Origin: Bretschneidera sinensis
Taxonomy: Eukaryota > Streptophyta > Magnoliopsida > Brassicales > Akaniaceae
Length of the DNA: 64,000 nucleotides
Direction: 5' to 3'
Assembly (NCBI GenBank): GCA_023935145.1
Contig: CM043705.1
Location: forward strand, 60,618,584 to 60,682,583
Both the position numbers and the translations under genes were made by a program. Shown in pieces: positions 44,714-57,623 of the stretch; positions within the stretch are counted from its first letter, which is position 1; each line of letters opens with the position of its first letter. A model generated the notes under the pieces. It saw only the letters and a list, made by a program, of their open reading frames with translations. It was not told where the DNA came from and made no database searches.

Positions 44714-47212
44714 CTAGTTCTGAAGTAGAGTTGCATATAGGAGTTCATTCCAGGTATCAGGAAGTCCGGGGAGACACCAATGGCTGCAGTCTGTTCCAAG
44801 GGATTCTACATGACCGTAGGACGAGGGGTGACCATCTTTCCTTAGTTGTGATAAGGTTGTCTTCTTAAGCAAAAGAACTTTCTTTGGCATTGTACCTATT
44901 ACTTTTTCTAGAATTGCTTCCGCTTTATGTAAACCTCCTGGATACTTAGACTCAAGCAATGGATGTGTTTCCCCTTTGCAAGTCTTCGCATTTTGATCCC
45001 CCCAATCTCTTGAACTGTGTTAAAAAAAAAGAAACAAAAATATGAAGATATGTAACAAATACATATGACACTCTATAGAAATTTACTTACTTGTGATGAT
45101 CTGGAGAAACACCCTGGAAGAAGATTTTGGTTTTGGTAGTATCCACATTAGAATTTACCCATCTTGCCCACGTATTCAATGCTTTCTCATATGCAACCAA
45201 GCGATCCATGTCTTTGTTTGTAGATTCCCCATCTTGAACAACATCCCATCTGTAAGGTTAATTTTTTTTTTTTTTAGAATAGAAATATCACATAAAAGCA
45301 AGGTTTTTAATTTTGATTTCAACAAAGATTTCGAGAGTAAAAGAAATATGGAAGTACAGATGAAAATTTTGATTTCAATTGGAAATTGTAAAAGGGTCAA
45401 AAAATCCATCATCAAGAATTAATTCGTTCAATTGCCAGAAATTGACAAAAAAAATTCCTCGAAATATTACCTATCTATTCATGGAAATTGAAGTAATTTT
45501 CGAAATATCACACAAATTCTGAATTTTATTAGAAAATCCTGAGTTATTTGGTAAAACGATATGAAATGGTCAAGATGCGTGGAAATTTGAAATTTCAACG
45601 AGATTGTGATCCTCGTATGCAAGGTCAGAGTGAACAAATCAGAAATCATGTGATGAACCAATGTAATGGAAAAGATCCTGGTATATACATATAAGGTTCT
45701 ATAAAACCAAAAGTAACTCCAACTAATATTTTTGAAGGATAGACACCTGAGATTGCGGTTCAAGGGAATCAGTTGTCTTTTTTAATAGAATTCAATCTAT
45801 GAACACAAACATATGAAGAGGGTATATATGATTGATTGCACTTTTCAGTTAAAAAAAATCCTCAATATTTTGAGACACAATTCAAGTGTTAATGAAAAAC
45901 TTACGGTGTTTTGGATCCACTGTGAAGCCACCAATGCCATGTATTGAAGATCAATGCATCGATTCCCTTCCATATTTCTCCATCGTTAATGGAATTAAGT
46001 TTTAAAATTCGCCGACCTTTCTCCCTAACAACATCAACTGGCAGTGCATTGCGGGAGAACTTTAACGAAACATTGTAGCTCTACAAAAAGAAAAATGAAA
46101 TTGAAGTGCGGTATGCTATTTTAGTAATCGTAACAATTTAGTAAATGAGTGGTTAGTGGTTTTATTCTCCACTACATGAATTAAGGGTATCATAGATAGA
46201 TTTTTTTTTTCTTTTTCTTAAAAAATGGTTTATGAGATTGATTCATCATTGGATGAATGTCACAACATCCATAATATTGACGTGACTCATTCAAATGATG
46301 CATTGAAATCTAAATATTCTCCCCAGTTATTGAAGGGGACCTCTGAATTATTTTCATGACAAACTTTCTTCTTCTACGCACTGCCCCTCTCTTTTTTTTA
46401 AAAAAAAAAAAAATTACACTAACAAGAAAAGTGTAGTGTTCATCACCAAAGTTTAAACGAATACCAAATTTAACCTAAGATAATTTAGAGAAAGTAATTC
46501 AAAGGAAAAAGAAAATTCTCATACCGGGAAGCTAAATGTGGAGAGACCTCTTTTCCTCGTTAAGGTATATTTAGCATGTGGTTCTGCTGTATGAAGCATG
46601 CATGTGAGTGACTGCCATTGATTAAGACCCATTGAATCCCCAATAAACATGATCCGTTTTCCTCTCAATCTCCTTAAGAAATCTTTCCCGTTAAATCTGT
46701 TTATATATATAAATTGTCTTATAAATCATGTAATTAATTATTAAATTAGTAAATGACTTGAGAGAGGAAAATTAAGGTTGGTAAATATGTACGTACTTTG
46801 GTAACGTGCATGAATTGGGCTTCCACCTGTTCTTAAGATAATCTTTGTCTGGTCGACCATTTTTATGGCAATCAAATTGTTTTTCTATAAAAGGGCAACT
46901 TTCTGAGCTGTAAAATGGGTAAGAAGACGTAGTATAATTGTGATAATCCCAACTCCCCTCAAAATAATTACAATAATCAGTCGTTTCATATCTATATACT
47001 TCATAGCGGCGCTTTGTATTCCAAAGGGTTACTTTTATTTTGCACTTACGACAATCATAATCTGTCCTATAGCCTTTCTTACATGGATGGCAAGGGTCGT
47101 CAGGTTTAAATTTGATCCCGTATTTCTTCCATAATTCTTTCACTTCCTCTTTTCCCCCAAAAACTTCGAAAGCTATTGCACCAGCAAGAAATATAGGAAG
47201 CCAAGCACCCAT
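44714..47212 (-). CDS. TBL: TBL-4, intact trichome-birefringence-like (PC-esterase) protein
   Basis: Five exons: 47,212-46,797, 46,696-46,525, 46,080-45,905, 45,249-45,091 and 45,014-44,714, all with GT..AG introns. They sum to 1,224 nt, or 407 residues plus TAG, within the family's usual size. Residues 4-18 are hydrophobic and may be a weak signal or anchor. Residues 41-57 hold C-x2-C-x9-C-x2-C, then the TBL domain ([35 protein letters not shown]). The PC-esterase part has GDS at 158-160 (Ser160 nucleophile), FNTWHWW in exon 3, and D383/H386 in DCSHWCLPG near the C-terminus. Family members are Golgi O-acetyltransferases acting on xylan, xyloglucan, mannan or pectin; the substrate here is unknown. 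The start is the first ATG after a TATA-like site about 160 bp upstream. It is the only array member with no visible lesion. Confidence 0.9.
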
Positions 47213-48896
47213 TTTTTATCGTCAGTGTTTAAATATAAGACACAAAATTATTTAAGGAGATGGACTTATTACTACTAATTCATTTTGTTCAATACAACTC
47301 AAAGCCAGTTGATTAATTAACTCTTAAATACTGCTGTAGTAGTGGAGTAATTAAGCTACTTGCTTTATAGCTTTATAAAAGATAATAATTATGCAGTTCG
47401 TAAAACGTGTAGAGAAAAAAGAAATGATTACTCATCTTCAGTTTCCGTCCATTTACATACTCTTTTTTACGTTGCAGTTAAGGATATATTAATTGGTAAC
47501 TGATTTGGTGAGCTCAAGCATCATTTTCCGTGAGTTTGAGATCGTAATTTTTGTTCCATTTAATTGGTAGAAGTTTAACTTTAATACTTATAACCAAAAA
47601 AAAGAAAAGAATTTAATGCAAAAAGCCTTGGATTTTCTTCTCTTTCAATTTTTTTTATTGTATTCTTGTTTCAGTTTCCATGCTAGCTAGCAATTATGGG
47701 TTCTCTGATCCATTCATATATTTTTTTTGGGTAATTTCATTTTGATCCCATGTGTTTATTTGGTTTTTCACTTTCTCCACTATGAATGCGGTTTAAAACC
47801 AATAAAGAATTAGGAACATCTCCAATAAATGTCATACATCTCACATATCAGCAAATATCAAATTCTGTAGTTTGAAAACAAAATCCAAAAAATGGAAGCT
47901 AATGACATTTTACCCAAGTCTTTCATAAATTATAATATATACAAATTATGTACTCGCGCAATGCACGTGCCAACACTATAGTACTGTTGCAGTAGTTTAT
48001 ATTTTAAACTAATTTTGTTAACAATGAGAGAAATTAATTTATATAAAAATTAATATGTTATTTGAATTGGATTAGGCAAATAAACACGAGGAAACTATTA
48101 TTTTAAGTGACTTAAGATTAAAGTGTACCTGAATTTTGAATGTATATAAACTTCTTTCAAGACAATGATTTTTTTAAATAAAATTTTTAGGCCACTATTT
48201 GAGTTTGAAATTAAGTGGAGTTATTTTTTTCTTTTTAATGTTTTTCATATTTAATCAAATAATTACATTTTGTGTAAGGTAAATGAAATATTCAGCATCT
48301 CATCATTGCATACGTGAATGTTGTCACGATATATATATTAATTACATTACTGTCAATTTTATGGAGTAATATTTATATCGAAAAAAATAATTACAACTTT
48401 TAGTTAGAGTAATAAATTGTTTAGATGAATTCTTTTTCTGCATAGAATTAAATATTTTTTCGAGGGGAATTAGATGAATATTTTAATAAGATACGAGAAA
48501 ATCTTTTAAAAATAGCAGAAATCACAGCGTCAAATATTCAATAGGGATGACAACGAAGCGGGTTTGAACCACTACCGCCATCTTAGCTCACATACATATG
48601 GCAGGATTCAGTGCAACCTCTAGGAGGAGTTGGCCAGAAAAGCAAGAGATCAATGTAAAATAAATTGATTGTTTAATTTGTAAAAGATTTGCAATTGTAT
48701 AAGTAAATTCGAATTGTAATTCTGTGAAGAAAAGAAGATATCAATTTAATGTATTTAACTGCGTACAGAGTAGTACTGTCTTATCAACATACAGTACTTT
48801 TTATTAGGAAGATCACTTGTTCATATAGAATAGTAAATTCCGTTGAAGACTGGCTTAATTTCAAAAAATGCAAATAAATCCCGGTCAGTGTGAGGA
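47213..48896. other. TBL-array spacer between TBL-4 and TBL-5, ending at a deletion
   Basis: The 5' flank of TBL-4 and the common spacer run as in other units until GGTCAGTGTGAGG at about 48,896. There the sequence jumps to TBL intron 3. The deletion removed about 1.2 kb that in TBL-4 covers 44,289 to about 45,495, including exons 5 and 4. Confidence 0.85.
47372..47381 (-). promoter_or_regulatory. Putative TATA box of TBL-4
   Basis: CTTTTATAAA on the minus strand, about 160 bases before the TBL-4 start. It is conserved upstream of TBL-2, TBL-3, TBL-5 (changed to TTTATAGATG) and TBL-6. It is deleted in TBL-1. The call rests on motif and position only. Confidence 0.4.
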
Positions 48897-50630
48897 GGAA
48901 TTTTCAAATTCTGAATTTTATTGGAAAATCCTGAGTTATTTGGTAAAACAATATGAAATGGTCAAGATGCGTGGAAATTTGAAATTTCAATGAGATTGTG
49001 ATCCTCGTATGCAAGGTCAGAGTGAACAAATCAGAAATCATGTGATGAATCAATGTAATGGAAAAGATCCTGGTATATATATAAGGTTCTATAAAACCAA
49101 AAGTAACTTCAACTAATATTTTTGAAGGATAGACACCTGAGATTGCGGTTCAATGGAATCAGTTGTCTTTTTTTATAGAATTCAATCTATGAACACAAAC
49201 ATATGAAGAGGGTATATATGATTGATTGCACTTTTCAGTTAAAAAAAAAAAACCTCAATATTTAGAGACACAAATCAAGTGTTAATGAAAAACTTACGGT
49301 GTTTTGGATCCACTTTGAACCACCAATGCCATGTATTGAAGATCAATGCATCGATTCCCTTCCATATTTCTCCATTGTTAATGGAATTAAGTTTTAAAAT
49401 TCGCCGACCTTTCTCCCTAACAACATCAACTAGCAGTGCATTGCGTGAGAACATTAACGAAACATTGTAGCTCTACAAAAAGAAAAATGAAATTGAAGTG
49501 CGGTATGATATTTTAGTAATCGTAACAATTTAGTAAATGAGTGGTTAGTGGTTTTATTCTCCACTACATGAATTAAGGATATCATAGATAGATTTTGTTT
49601 TTCTTTTTATTAAAAAATGGTTTATGATATTGATTCATCATTGGATGAATGTCACAACATCCATAATATTGACGTGACTCATTCAAATGATGCATTGAAA
49701 TCTAAATATTCTCCCAAATTATTGAAGGGGACCTCTGAATTATTTTGATGACGAACTTTCTTCTTCTACTCACTGCCCCTCTCTTTTTTTTAAATAAAAA
49801 AAATATTACACTAACAAGAAAAGTGTAGTGTTCATCACAAAAGTTTAAACGAATACCAAATTTAACCTAAGATAATTTAGACAAAGTAATTCAAAGGAAA
49901 AAGAAAATTCTCTTACCGAGAAGCTAAATGTGGAGAGACCTCTTTTCCTCGTTAAGATATATTTAGCATGTGGTTCTGCTGTATGAAGCATGCATGTGAG
50001 TGACTGCCATTGATTAAGACCCATTGAATCCCCAATAAACATGATTCGTTTTCCTTTAAATCTCCTCAAAAAATCTTTCCCGTTAAATCTGTTTATATAT
50101 ATAAATTGTCTTATAAATCATGTAATTAATTATTAAATTAGTAAATGACTTTAGAGAGGAAAATTAAGGTTGGTAAATATGTACGTACTTTAGTAACGTG
50201 CATGAATTGGGCTTCCATCTGTACTTAAAATAATTTTTGTCTGGTCCACCATTTTTATGGCAAGCAAATTGTTTTTCTATAAAAGGGCAATTTTCTGAGC
50301 TGTAAAAAGGGTAAGAAAACATAGTATTATTGTGATAATCTCAACTCCCCTCAAAATAATTACAACAATCAATCGTTTCATATCTATATATTTCATAGCG
50401 GTGTTTGTATTCCAAATGGTTACTTTTATTTTGCACTAACGACAGTCATAATCTGTCCAATAGCCTTTCTTACATGGATAGCAAGGGTCGTCAGGTTTAA
50501 ATTTGATCCCGTATTTCTTCCACAATTCTGTGACTTCCTGTTTTCTCCCCAAAAAATTTAAAAGCTATTGCACCAGCAACCAATATAGGAAGTCAACTTG
50601 GACTTATAATCTGCCCAACCAAGCACCCAT
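48897..50630 (-). pseudogene. TBL: TBL-5, 3'-deleted TBL pseudogene
   Basis: Only exons 1-3 remain: 50,630-50,189 (442 nt), 50,088-49,917 and 49,472-49,298. Exon 1 has an inserted block of about 26 bases after the seventh codon region that brings in an early TAA (the frame reads MGAWLGRL then stop). Exon 3 is 175 instead of 176 nt, a one-base loss near 49,315 (CTTTGAACC against CTGTGAAGCC). Exons 4 and 5, with the DxxH motif, are deleted. The GDS exon is still well kept. More point differences than in TBL-3 or TBL-4 suggest an older copy. Confidence 0.9.
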
Positions 50631-52513
50631 TTTTAATTGTCAGTGTTTAACAATTAAAATAATTAAGGAGATGGACTTATTACTACTAATTCATTCATTC
50701 TATACAACTCAAAGCCACTTGATTAATTAACTCTTAAATACTGCTGTAGTAGTGGAGTAATTAAGCTACTTGATTTATAGCTTTATAGATGATAATAATT
50801 ATGTAGTCCGTAAAACATGTAGAGAGAAAAGAAATGATTACTCATCTTCATTTTTCGCCCATTTACTTTTACGTTGCACTTAAGAATATATTAATTGGTA
50901 ACTGATTTGTTGAGCTCGAGCTTAATTTTCCGTGAGTTTGAGATCATAAATTTTTTTCCATTTAATTGGTAGAAGTTTAACTTTAATTATTATAACAAAA
51001 AAAAAAGAACTTAATGCAAATAGCCTTGGATTTTCTTCTCTTTCCTTTTTTATTGTATTCATGTTTCGGTTTCCATTCATATTTTTTTGGGTAATTTCAT
51101 TTTGATTCCATGCGATTATTTGGTTTTTCACTTTCTCCACTATGAATGTGGTTTAAAACCAATAAAGAATTAGGAACATCTCGGATAAATGTCATACATC
51201 TCACATAACAGCAAATATCAAATTCCATAGTTTGAAAATAAAATCCAAAAAATGGAAGCTAATGACATTTTACGCAAGTCTTTCATAAATTATAATATAT
51301 ACAAATCATGTACTCATGCAATGCACATGCCAACACTATAGTACTGTTGTTATAGTTAATATTTTAAATTAATTTTGTTACTAATGGGAGAAATTAATTT
51401 ATTTAAAAATTAATATGTTATTTGAATTGTATTAGGCAAATTAACACGAGGAAACTATTATTTTAAGTGATTTAAGATTAATGTGTACCTGAATTTTGAA
51501 TGTATATAAACTTCTTTCAAGACAATGATTTTTTTAAATAAAATTTTTGGGTCGCTATTTTAATTTGAAATTAAGTAGATTTATTTTTTTCTTTTTAATT
51601 TTTCATATTAAATCAAATAATTACAATATGTGTAAGGTAAATGAAATGTTCAGCATCTCAACATTACCTACATGAATGTTGTCATGATATATATATATAT
51701 ATATATATTAATTACATTACTGTCTTCTCAGAAGTTATGGAGTAATATTTATATGGCCGGATTCAGTGCAACCTCTAGGAGTAAGCCAGAAAAGCAAGAG
51801 TTAAATGTAAAATAAATTGATTGTTTAATTTGTAAAAGATTTACAATTGTATAAGTAAAATCAAATTTTAATTCTGAGAAGAGAAGAAGATATCGATTTA
51901 ATATATTTAACTACGTACATAGTAGTACTGTCTTATCAAAAGATAAATTAGATACAGTACTTTTTATTTGGAAGACCTTTTGTTCGTATAGAATACTAAA
52001 TTGTGTAGAAGACTGGCTTAATTTCATAAAATAAAACTAAATCCCGTCAGTCTGATGAAAAAGAAAACCTTGCTTCTTCAAGTCCTTCTTTCTCTCCATT
52101 ATGTTAACATTTTCTTAATTCATATTTAATTGCGTACATAGTAATTCTTGCTCAATGGAAGAAGGCAACAATAGTGATTTTTCAACACAAATTCCTTTAT
52201 GGTACGCTGACGGGACTTAATTAGCTGCTTTCAAATTATTATTTTATCATTTAATGACATGTACGTCACTGAAAAAACAAAAGCGCTTTGTGGAAGAAGC
52301 AATTTCTACTGCGGAAATAGCCTCTCCCATCTTTTAATTCTTTTTCTTAGGTTTTTGTACACTATTTAGCCATTAACTTGTACATGTAGGCGGGAATAAG
52401 ATTTTATATAATTTAGTTAGATTTTGATGAGTTATTCATTAAGGAACAAGGTAGGAATTACAAGTTTGTTTCATGTTATGCTTTCTTGTGGAAAACTTTG
52501 ATTGGAAAATAAT
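50631..52513. other. Diverged TBL-array spacer
   Basis: 5' flank of TBL-5 and a spacer related to the others but the most diverged in the window. It has a (TA)n run near 51,688-51,710 and lacks roughly 250 bases between 'ATTTATAT' and 'GGATTCAGTGCAACC' near 51,752. The last 140 bases are the 3' flank that begins duplication copy B. No gene is seen. Confidence 0.8.
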
Positions 52514-52599
52514 CTAGTTCTGAAGTAGAGTTGCGTATAGGAGTTCATTCCAGTTATCCGGAAGTCCAGGGAGACAACAAGGGTTGCTCCATGACTGTA
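52514..52599 (-). pseudogene. TBL: TBL 3'-exon fragment, copy B
   Basis: Same truncated exon 5 end as at 140-225, with its TAG at 52,514-52,516 and the CACTA terminus starting at 52,600. Two or three base differences separate the copies. Confidence 0.8.
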
Positions 52600-53343
52600 C
52601 ACTACAAGACAAAAGGTCATCACCGGCGCTTTTTGTTTTTTTTTGCATATTTCGACACTTTAAAGTGCCGCAATATACATATTTTTTCGGCGTTTAGAAG
52701 CGCCACTATATGCCGGCTCTATATTGCGGCGCTTCTAAGCGCCGATATATTTCGGTCCTTTTAAGCGCCGAAATACACCGGTGCTTAAAAGCGCCAAAAT
52801 ACACCGGCGCTTAAAAGTGCCACTATATTACGGTCATATTATGCATATTGCGGCACTTTTAAGCGCCGCTAAAAGTGATTTTAATTGTGTTTTTTACGTT
52901 ATTTTGGCTTAAATATCAACACTAATACCCTTCAATAAATAAAATGTAACATCAAATCCATAAAATTTGAAATGTTCTTCAATATAGAAAATATGTCATC
53001 AAATATCCATAAAAATTCTATTAATCAATACAAAAGTCATTTCATTTACACAAAAAATAATCATAGTTAACATATAAAATTCATACAAAACAAAATAATA
53101 GAATGTAGTCTGAAAAATTATTTTACCATCACACTTGACATCAATTATGAGGTCCTCTATTAACCAACTGTTGTAGTAAAGACTTCAGCTCATCAACTTA
53201 GGATTGCATACTGTTCATTTGATCATCGTGCTTCGCTGTTATTTCTTGAATCTGATGCGTCTGCTGTTCAATCTGATACGCATACTGTTTAATCTGATGC
53301 GCATGTTGTTGATTGTTTTCTTCTATTTGTGCTTTTAGACTAT

Positions 53344-53562
53344 TTATCTCTTCAGCATAAGCCCTCCCATATCATTCCTAATTTGAGCCGAAAATCCATA
53401 CACAGCAGAGGGTGTAACTCCAAACCCTTGACCTTGGACACGACTGGAACTCTCTTCACCTATAAGCTTGGTGAAGACTTCATTTTGTATTGCTAAATTA
53501 TTGCTAGCATCAGAGGATCCTGAAGCTGCAACAAGTTCAACAACACGAGCTTCAGCTGTCAC
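53344..53562 (-). pseudogene. TNP1-like 3' exon, copy B
   Basis: Counterpart of 957-1,175 with a few residue changes (for example VELVAASGSSDASNN). The splice acceptor and stop are kept. Confidence 0.72.
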
Positions 53563-54621
53563 CTACAATTAGGAAACAATAAAGATTAAATGCCCCCAAA
53601 TATTATGCAGCGAAAGTATCATAACAGAAAAGTTGCTTATAAGATTTTATAGAAAAACGGGCAGAGTTCCCCCTATATTTCCATAAAACCTCCTGCAAAG
53701 GAAAAACAAAAATACAGTTCAATGCTTATTTTCTATCTATATTTCCATAATACATTTTATATATGTATTAATAACAGACATAGGAAGAACCGCAAGCATA
53801 TTTCCTAAAAAAAAAGAAAGATAAAGCATATTTGCTGCCTTTCTGTCAAACTATTATGCGTTACTCATACTAACATCTTTTCAAATCACAAAGGGAGACG
53901 TGGCACAAATAAAGCCTTCATCAAAAGATCAATAATAAGGTAGCAATGCTAGTTGTATTTACTCATACTAACATCTTTAAGAAGATACTAACATCATAAA
54001 ACCAGAAAAAAAAAAAAAAAATCAAGAAATTGATGAAAATATATGTGTTTTAAAGTCTAAAGACAGTTAAACATTTATAGTTACAATCTAAATTCTAAAT
54101 TCTAGTTGATAATTGGAATAAACTTGTCTGCAATAAAAAGAACTGCCATGAGCATACAATCAATTGATTCTTAATGAAAAACCACACTGAACAATTTGAG
54201 AATAAAGATTTCTGTTAAAATAAATACTATCAATAAGCAACTACACCCCAACTAAAATCAAAGCCTGAAGCAACCAAGAAACAAAGCTGCAACAAAGGTT
54301 CCCTAACATTACAGAGCAAGCTTAAGCTGCTGAAAAAGTGGTGCACCAAGACAATGTAAAACTGCTACCAGATAAGGGCAGTAACAACCGAAAAGTTCCA
54401 ACAGACAAAACAGACAGCTGCAAGAACTTAGCAGAGAGAAAAATCGATACGAAAAAAATCAATACAAGTTCCAGGACAATAGATGATACTTTTACATCTC
54501 AAATGTTGGAGTGATTTGATGAATGGTTGCAAATTTGCAACATGTTAATACAAGTTGTAGTTCTTATAGTGAATAGAAAATGTGTTACTTTGATAATAGA
54601 ATTTTCTTTTATTTTGTGCAG

Positions 54622-55361
54622 GTTGTATTTTTCAGCACTAGAGCATATATAAGCTTCATCAAGCCTAATCAGGCAATGTGGTACCGGGCTTGCAAAACTT
54701 GGAACAAGAAAGTGACTGAGGCTATTGGTTCTAGGTATTGGTGTGAAGGGTGCCAGAAGAATGATCAAGAATGCAGTTTAAGGTGAGAGACTTCAGATAT
54801 TTAAGTAATCATAATTTATACACATAATGGGAATTCATTAAGCTTTTCATGTATTTCTTATGGTAATAAAGTCTTTGGTCTCTTTTCAGATATATAATGG
54901 TAGTGAAAGTCTCTGATGCAGGTGGTGAAGCTTGGGTTTCTATAGTCAACGAAGAAGCAGAGAGGATCATTGGGTGTTCTGCCGATGAGCTTGATAAACT
55001 GAAATCTCAGGTCAGCTACCAATGAAATTAATCTACTTCCAACAAGCAAAGAAGATTGTCAATTAATTTATAATTTTTATCTTCTTATCATTTACAGGAT
55101 GGAGAAGAAAATGGATACCAACTGAAACTCAAACAAGCTACTTGGGTTCCTCATCTTTTTCGGGTCAGTGTTGCTCAGAATGAATACAATAGTGAGAAGA
55201 AGCAAAGGATAATTGTCAGGGCAGTTGCCCCAGTTGATTTTGCTACTGAATCCAAATTTTTACTTGAAGAGATATCAAAGATCAATCTCCATATAAAGCA
55301 AGCAAAAACTCAAAGGACTACAGCATCCAAACAACGAAAGAAACACGAATCCCTGGAATAA
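54622..55361 (+). pseudogene. RPA1: Captured RPA1 fragment, copy B
   Basis: Exons 54,622-54,782, 54,890-55,010 and 55,098-55,361 match copy A with intact splice sites and an open frame to TAA. Visible residue differences are Ser to Gly in VSDASGEAW and Asn to Tyr after EENG. The Trp at the expected second zinc-ligand position is shared, so that change predates the duplication. The fragment has no RPA1 N-terminal domains and is again antisense in the TNP1 intron. Confidence 0.87.
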
Positions 55362-55952
55362 AATGCAGCCAAAACCAATTAACAGAAGCACTCTCAGAAA
55401 GATCCGCTACGGCCTTTCGAAGCAACAAGAACTAGCAAACTAGATAAAACCAACTCATTGACAGCCATTGTATAACTTCAATTCAACAACTTAAGCAAAA
55501 TAAGGCAAAATAGCAAACAGAACTGTCCAAAGCATAGCAATTCTCTACGGAAAAAGATACAAACATCTATACTGCAACTATACTAACATCCACAATCAGC
55601 ACCCTAAGACCAAGTTCATACCAAAAATACCAACAATCCCGTGATAAGACAAAGATTTTTGAAAATAAAACGTTAATTAAACCAGCCAACAACTCCAAAT
55701 TGTCACCAAGGCGGGTTGCCAAATAATACTAAGGGTTAGTTGGTAAATCAGAAGGTTGAGTTATAACTTAAGGCCAACAGTGTTATATCTCAAAGCCAAC
55801 ATTTCCCACAATGACCCAACATCACTCATTTGAATGAGTGATACAAAGAAACATGCATCAAAACTAGAGTATAATCCAACAACGATATGAGTAAGTTAAT
55901 TACTATTGTTAACTATCATACATAAAACCATCATATACGTAAGTGAACTTAC

Positions 55953-57208
55953 CACAAATTGTCATGATGCTTCATCAATGAAAGTTTCATCCTTGCGTTT
56001 ATGAGTTGCAGCAAAAAACTCTACGCGCCCGGGCTCATTTCCATGTTTCATCTCCTACCATTTATGAAAAGAGTTCAAACAATTTCTCAATACACTGCAC
56101 CTCAAATGAAAGATTGGATGAATGAAGGAAATCAACTCATATATTCATCCCGTCTTCTTGCAAAACTCTTTAAACCAGTCGTGTGAGGACATTGTTGTCT
56201 TTCATGTGCCGCTATCCCTATAGTAAAATATTTCTACAACAATAATAAACCAATTGAATAATAAGTCATTATTAAAAAATAGAAACAATGAGAATCCAAA
56301 TGAACATAATTATGAAAAAACAACCTCACTCTGCTCAGAGAACTAGTAGTTCACCAGTTGCTTCCATTGGTCTTGATCTACTCCTTTTGGAACATTATTG
56401 CTCAAAACTTGTTGTTTTGTTTTGTTCCTCACGTGGTCCCTTTTAAGCACATATCGGTAGTCCTTCCATTTTTTCCCTATCATCCTCAATAAAATTTTGT
56501 CTATCGCCTCAATCATAGGGTAATGGAACTTCCTCTACCACAAAGAAAGGAAATCGATCTCAAATAAGCATTTTTGGTGTTAGGGATTATGCATGTACAA
56601 CACCACAAAAACAAAAACAAACAAAAAAGAATTGGAAGAAAACCCGAAAATAAGTTGTTGTTACTTACCCGAATCAATAAAACAATGTCTTTCTTGTAGT
56701 TAGAAGGGACTTTCTTCCAATCCGTGTAATTAAGCAGACAGAGGTTCCCTCTCTTTGCAACCTTGCCCAACCAACTACTTAATATTTGGCCGCCTTTTTT
56801 AATAATTTGATTATGTGCATTGAAGTGGACCACAATTTTTTCCCCACGTTCAAGGGACCACACTTGTGAGGTTCTCAGGACACGTGTTTGCTTCCTCACC
56901 CTCCCTTCAGAATCTATACATTGAAAACATAAATTTTATAATTAGTATAACAATGTGATATCGAACTAGTTATAAAGAGAATGTGTTATAAGACAAAAAT
57001 TACCAATTATCTCATATTGTTCACTATCATTGTTTTCACTTTCCGTTGTTATTGGCTCGGTCTCAGAATCATTTTGCGAGTCATGATCATCATCAAAGTG
57101 ATACTCATGCTCATGGTTAATATCTTCTTGATGGTGTGAAGACCAAGCTAGAGACTGGTTTGACATGTTATCTCTGACTGAGGGAGGAATATATTTTGAC
57201 CTAAACAT
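55953..57208 (-). pseudogene. TNP1-like 5' exons, copy B
   Basis: Counterpart of 3,579-4,833. The first exon (57,208 to about 57,004) is open here: TGG is kept in SLAWSSHHQE, whereas copy A has TAG. The in-frame TAG after 'WKQLVNY' in the third exon is still present, so this copy is also defective. Transposase_24 features (VVHFNAHNQIIKKGGQILSS, WKKVPSNYKKD) are preserved. Confidence 0.8.
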
Positions 57209-57623
57209 CTTGCAATCTGTATACATAAAAACATAAAAAAGATTATATCTCACACTATCAAGAATGTATTAAAAGTTAACAAGAATTAGAAGAACCACAC
57301 TTGAAATATAGGAATAGTCAAGGGCTCGCAGCAAATGCAGCAATCAATAACTTCAAAGTACCTGTGAACAAATGAATAAATTAGTGTTTCAAATAGGATT
57401 TAAAGAACAAGCAATAATCAATGATACAACTAAACAAAAATTTACGACATTCTGAAGTAACATTCCACAAACTGTAGGCAAAAAAGTTCAGGACTCTTGA
57501 ACTGTGTGATACAAAGCAACAGTAACCCGATAGAATACAATAAAACATTACAAAACTCGTTGACACACATGTGTATCACATAAATGCACATCCAGATACA
57601 ATTACATGGAAATGTACATAAAA

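Larger units (their letters stand above)
38012..50630 (-). repeat. Head-to-tail TBL tandem units of about 4.6 kb
   Basis: Start codons of successive genes lie at 38,012, 42,602, 47,212 and 50,630. The spacings are 4,590, 4,610 and 3,418 bases, the last reduced by a deletion at 48,896. Exons, introns and spacers all align, so whole units were duplicated. The outer members (TBL-1, TBL-6, the two 3' fragments) belong to the same array but are interrupted by transposons. Confidence 0.92.
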
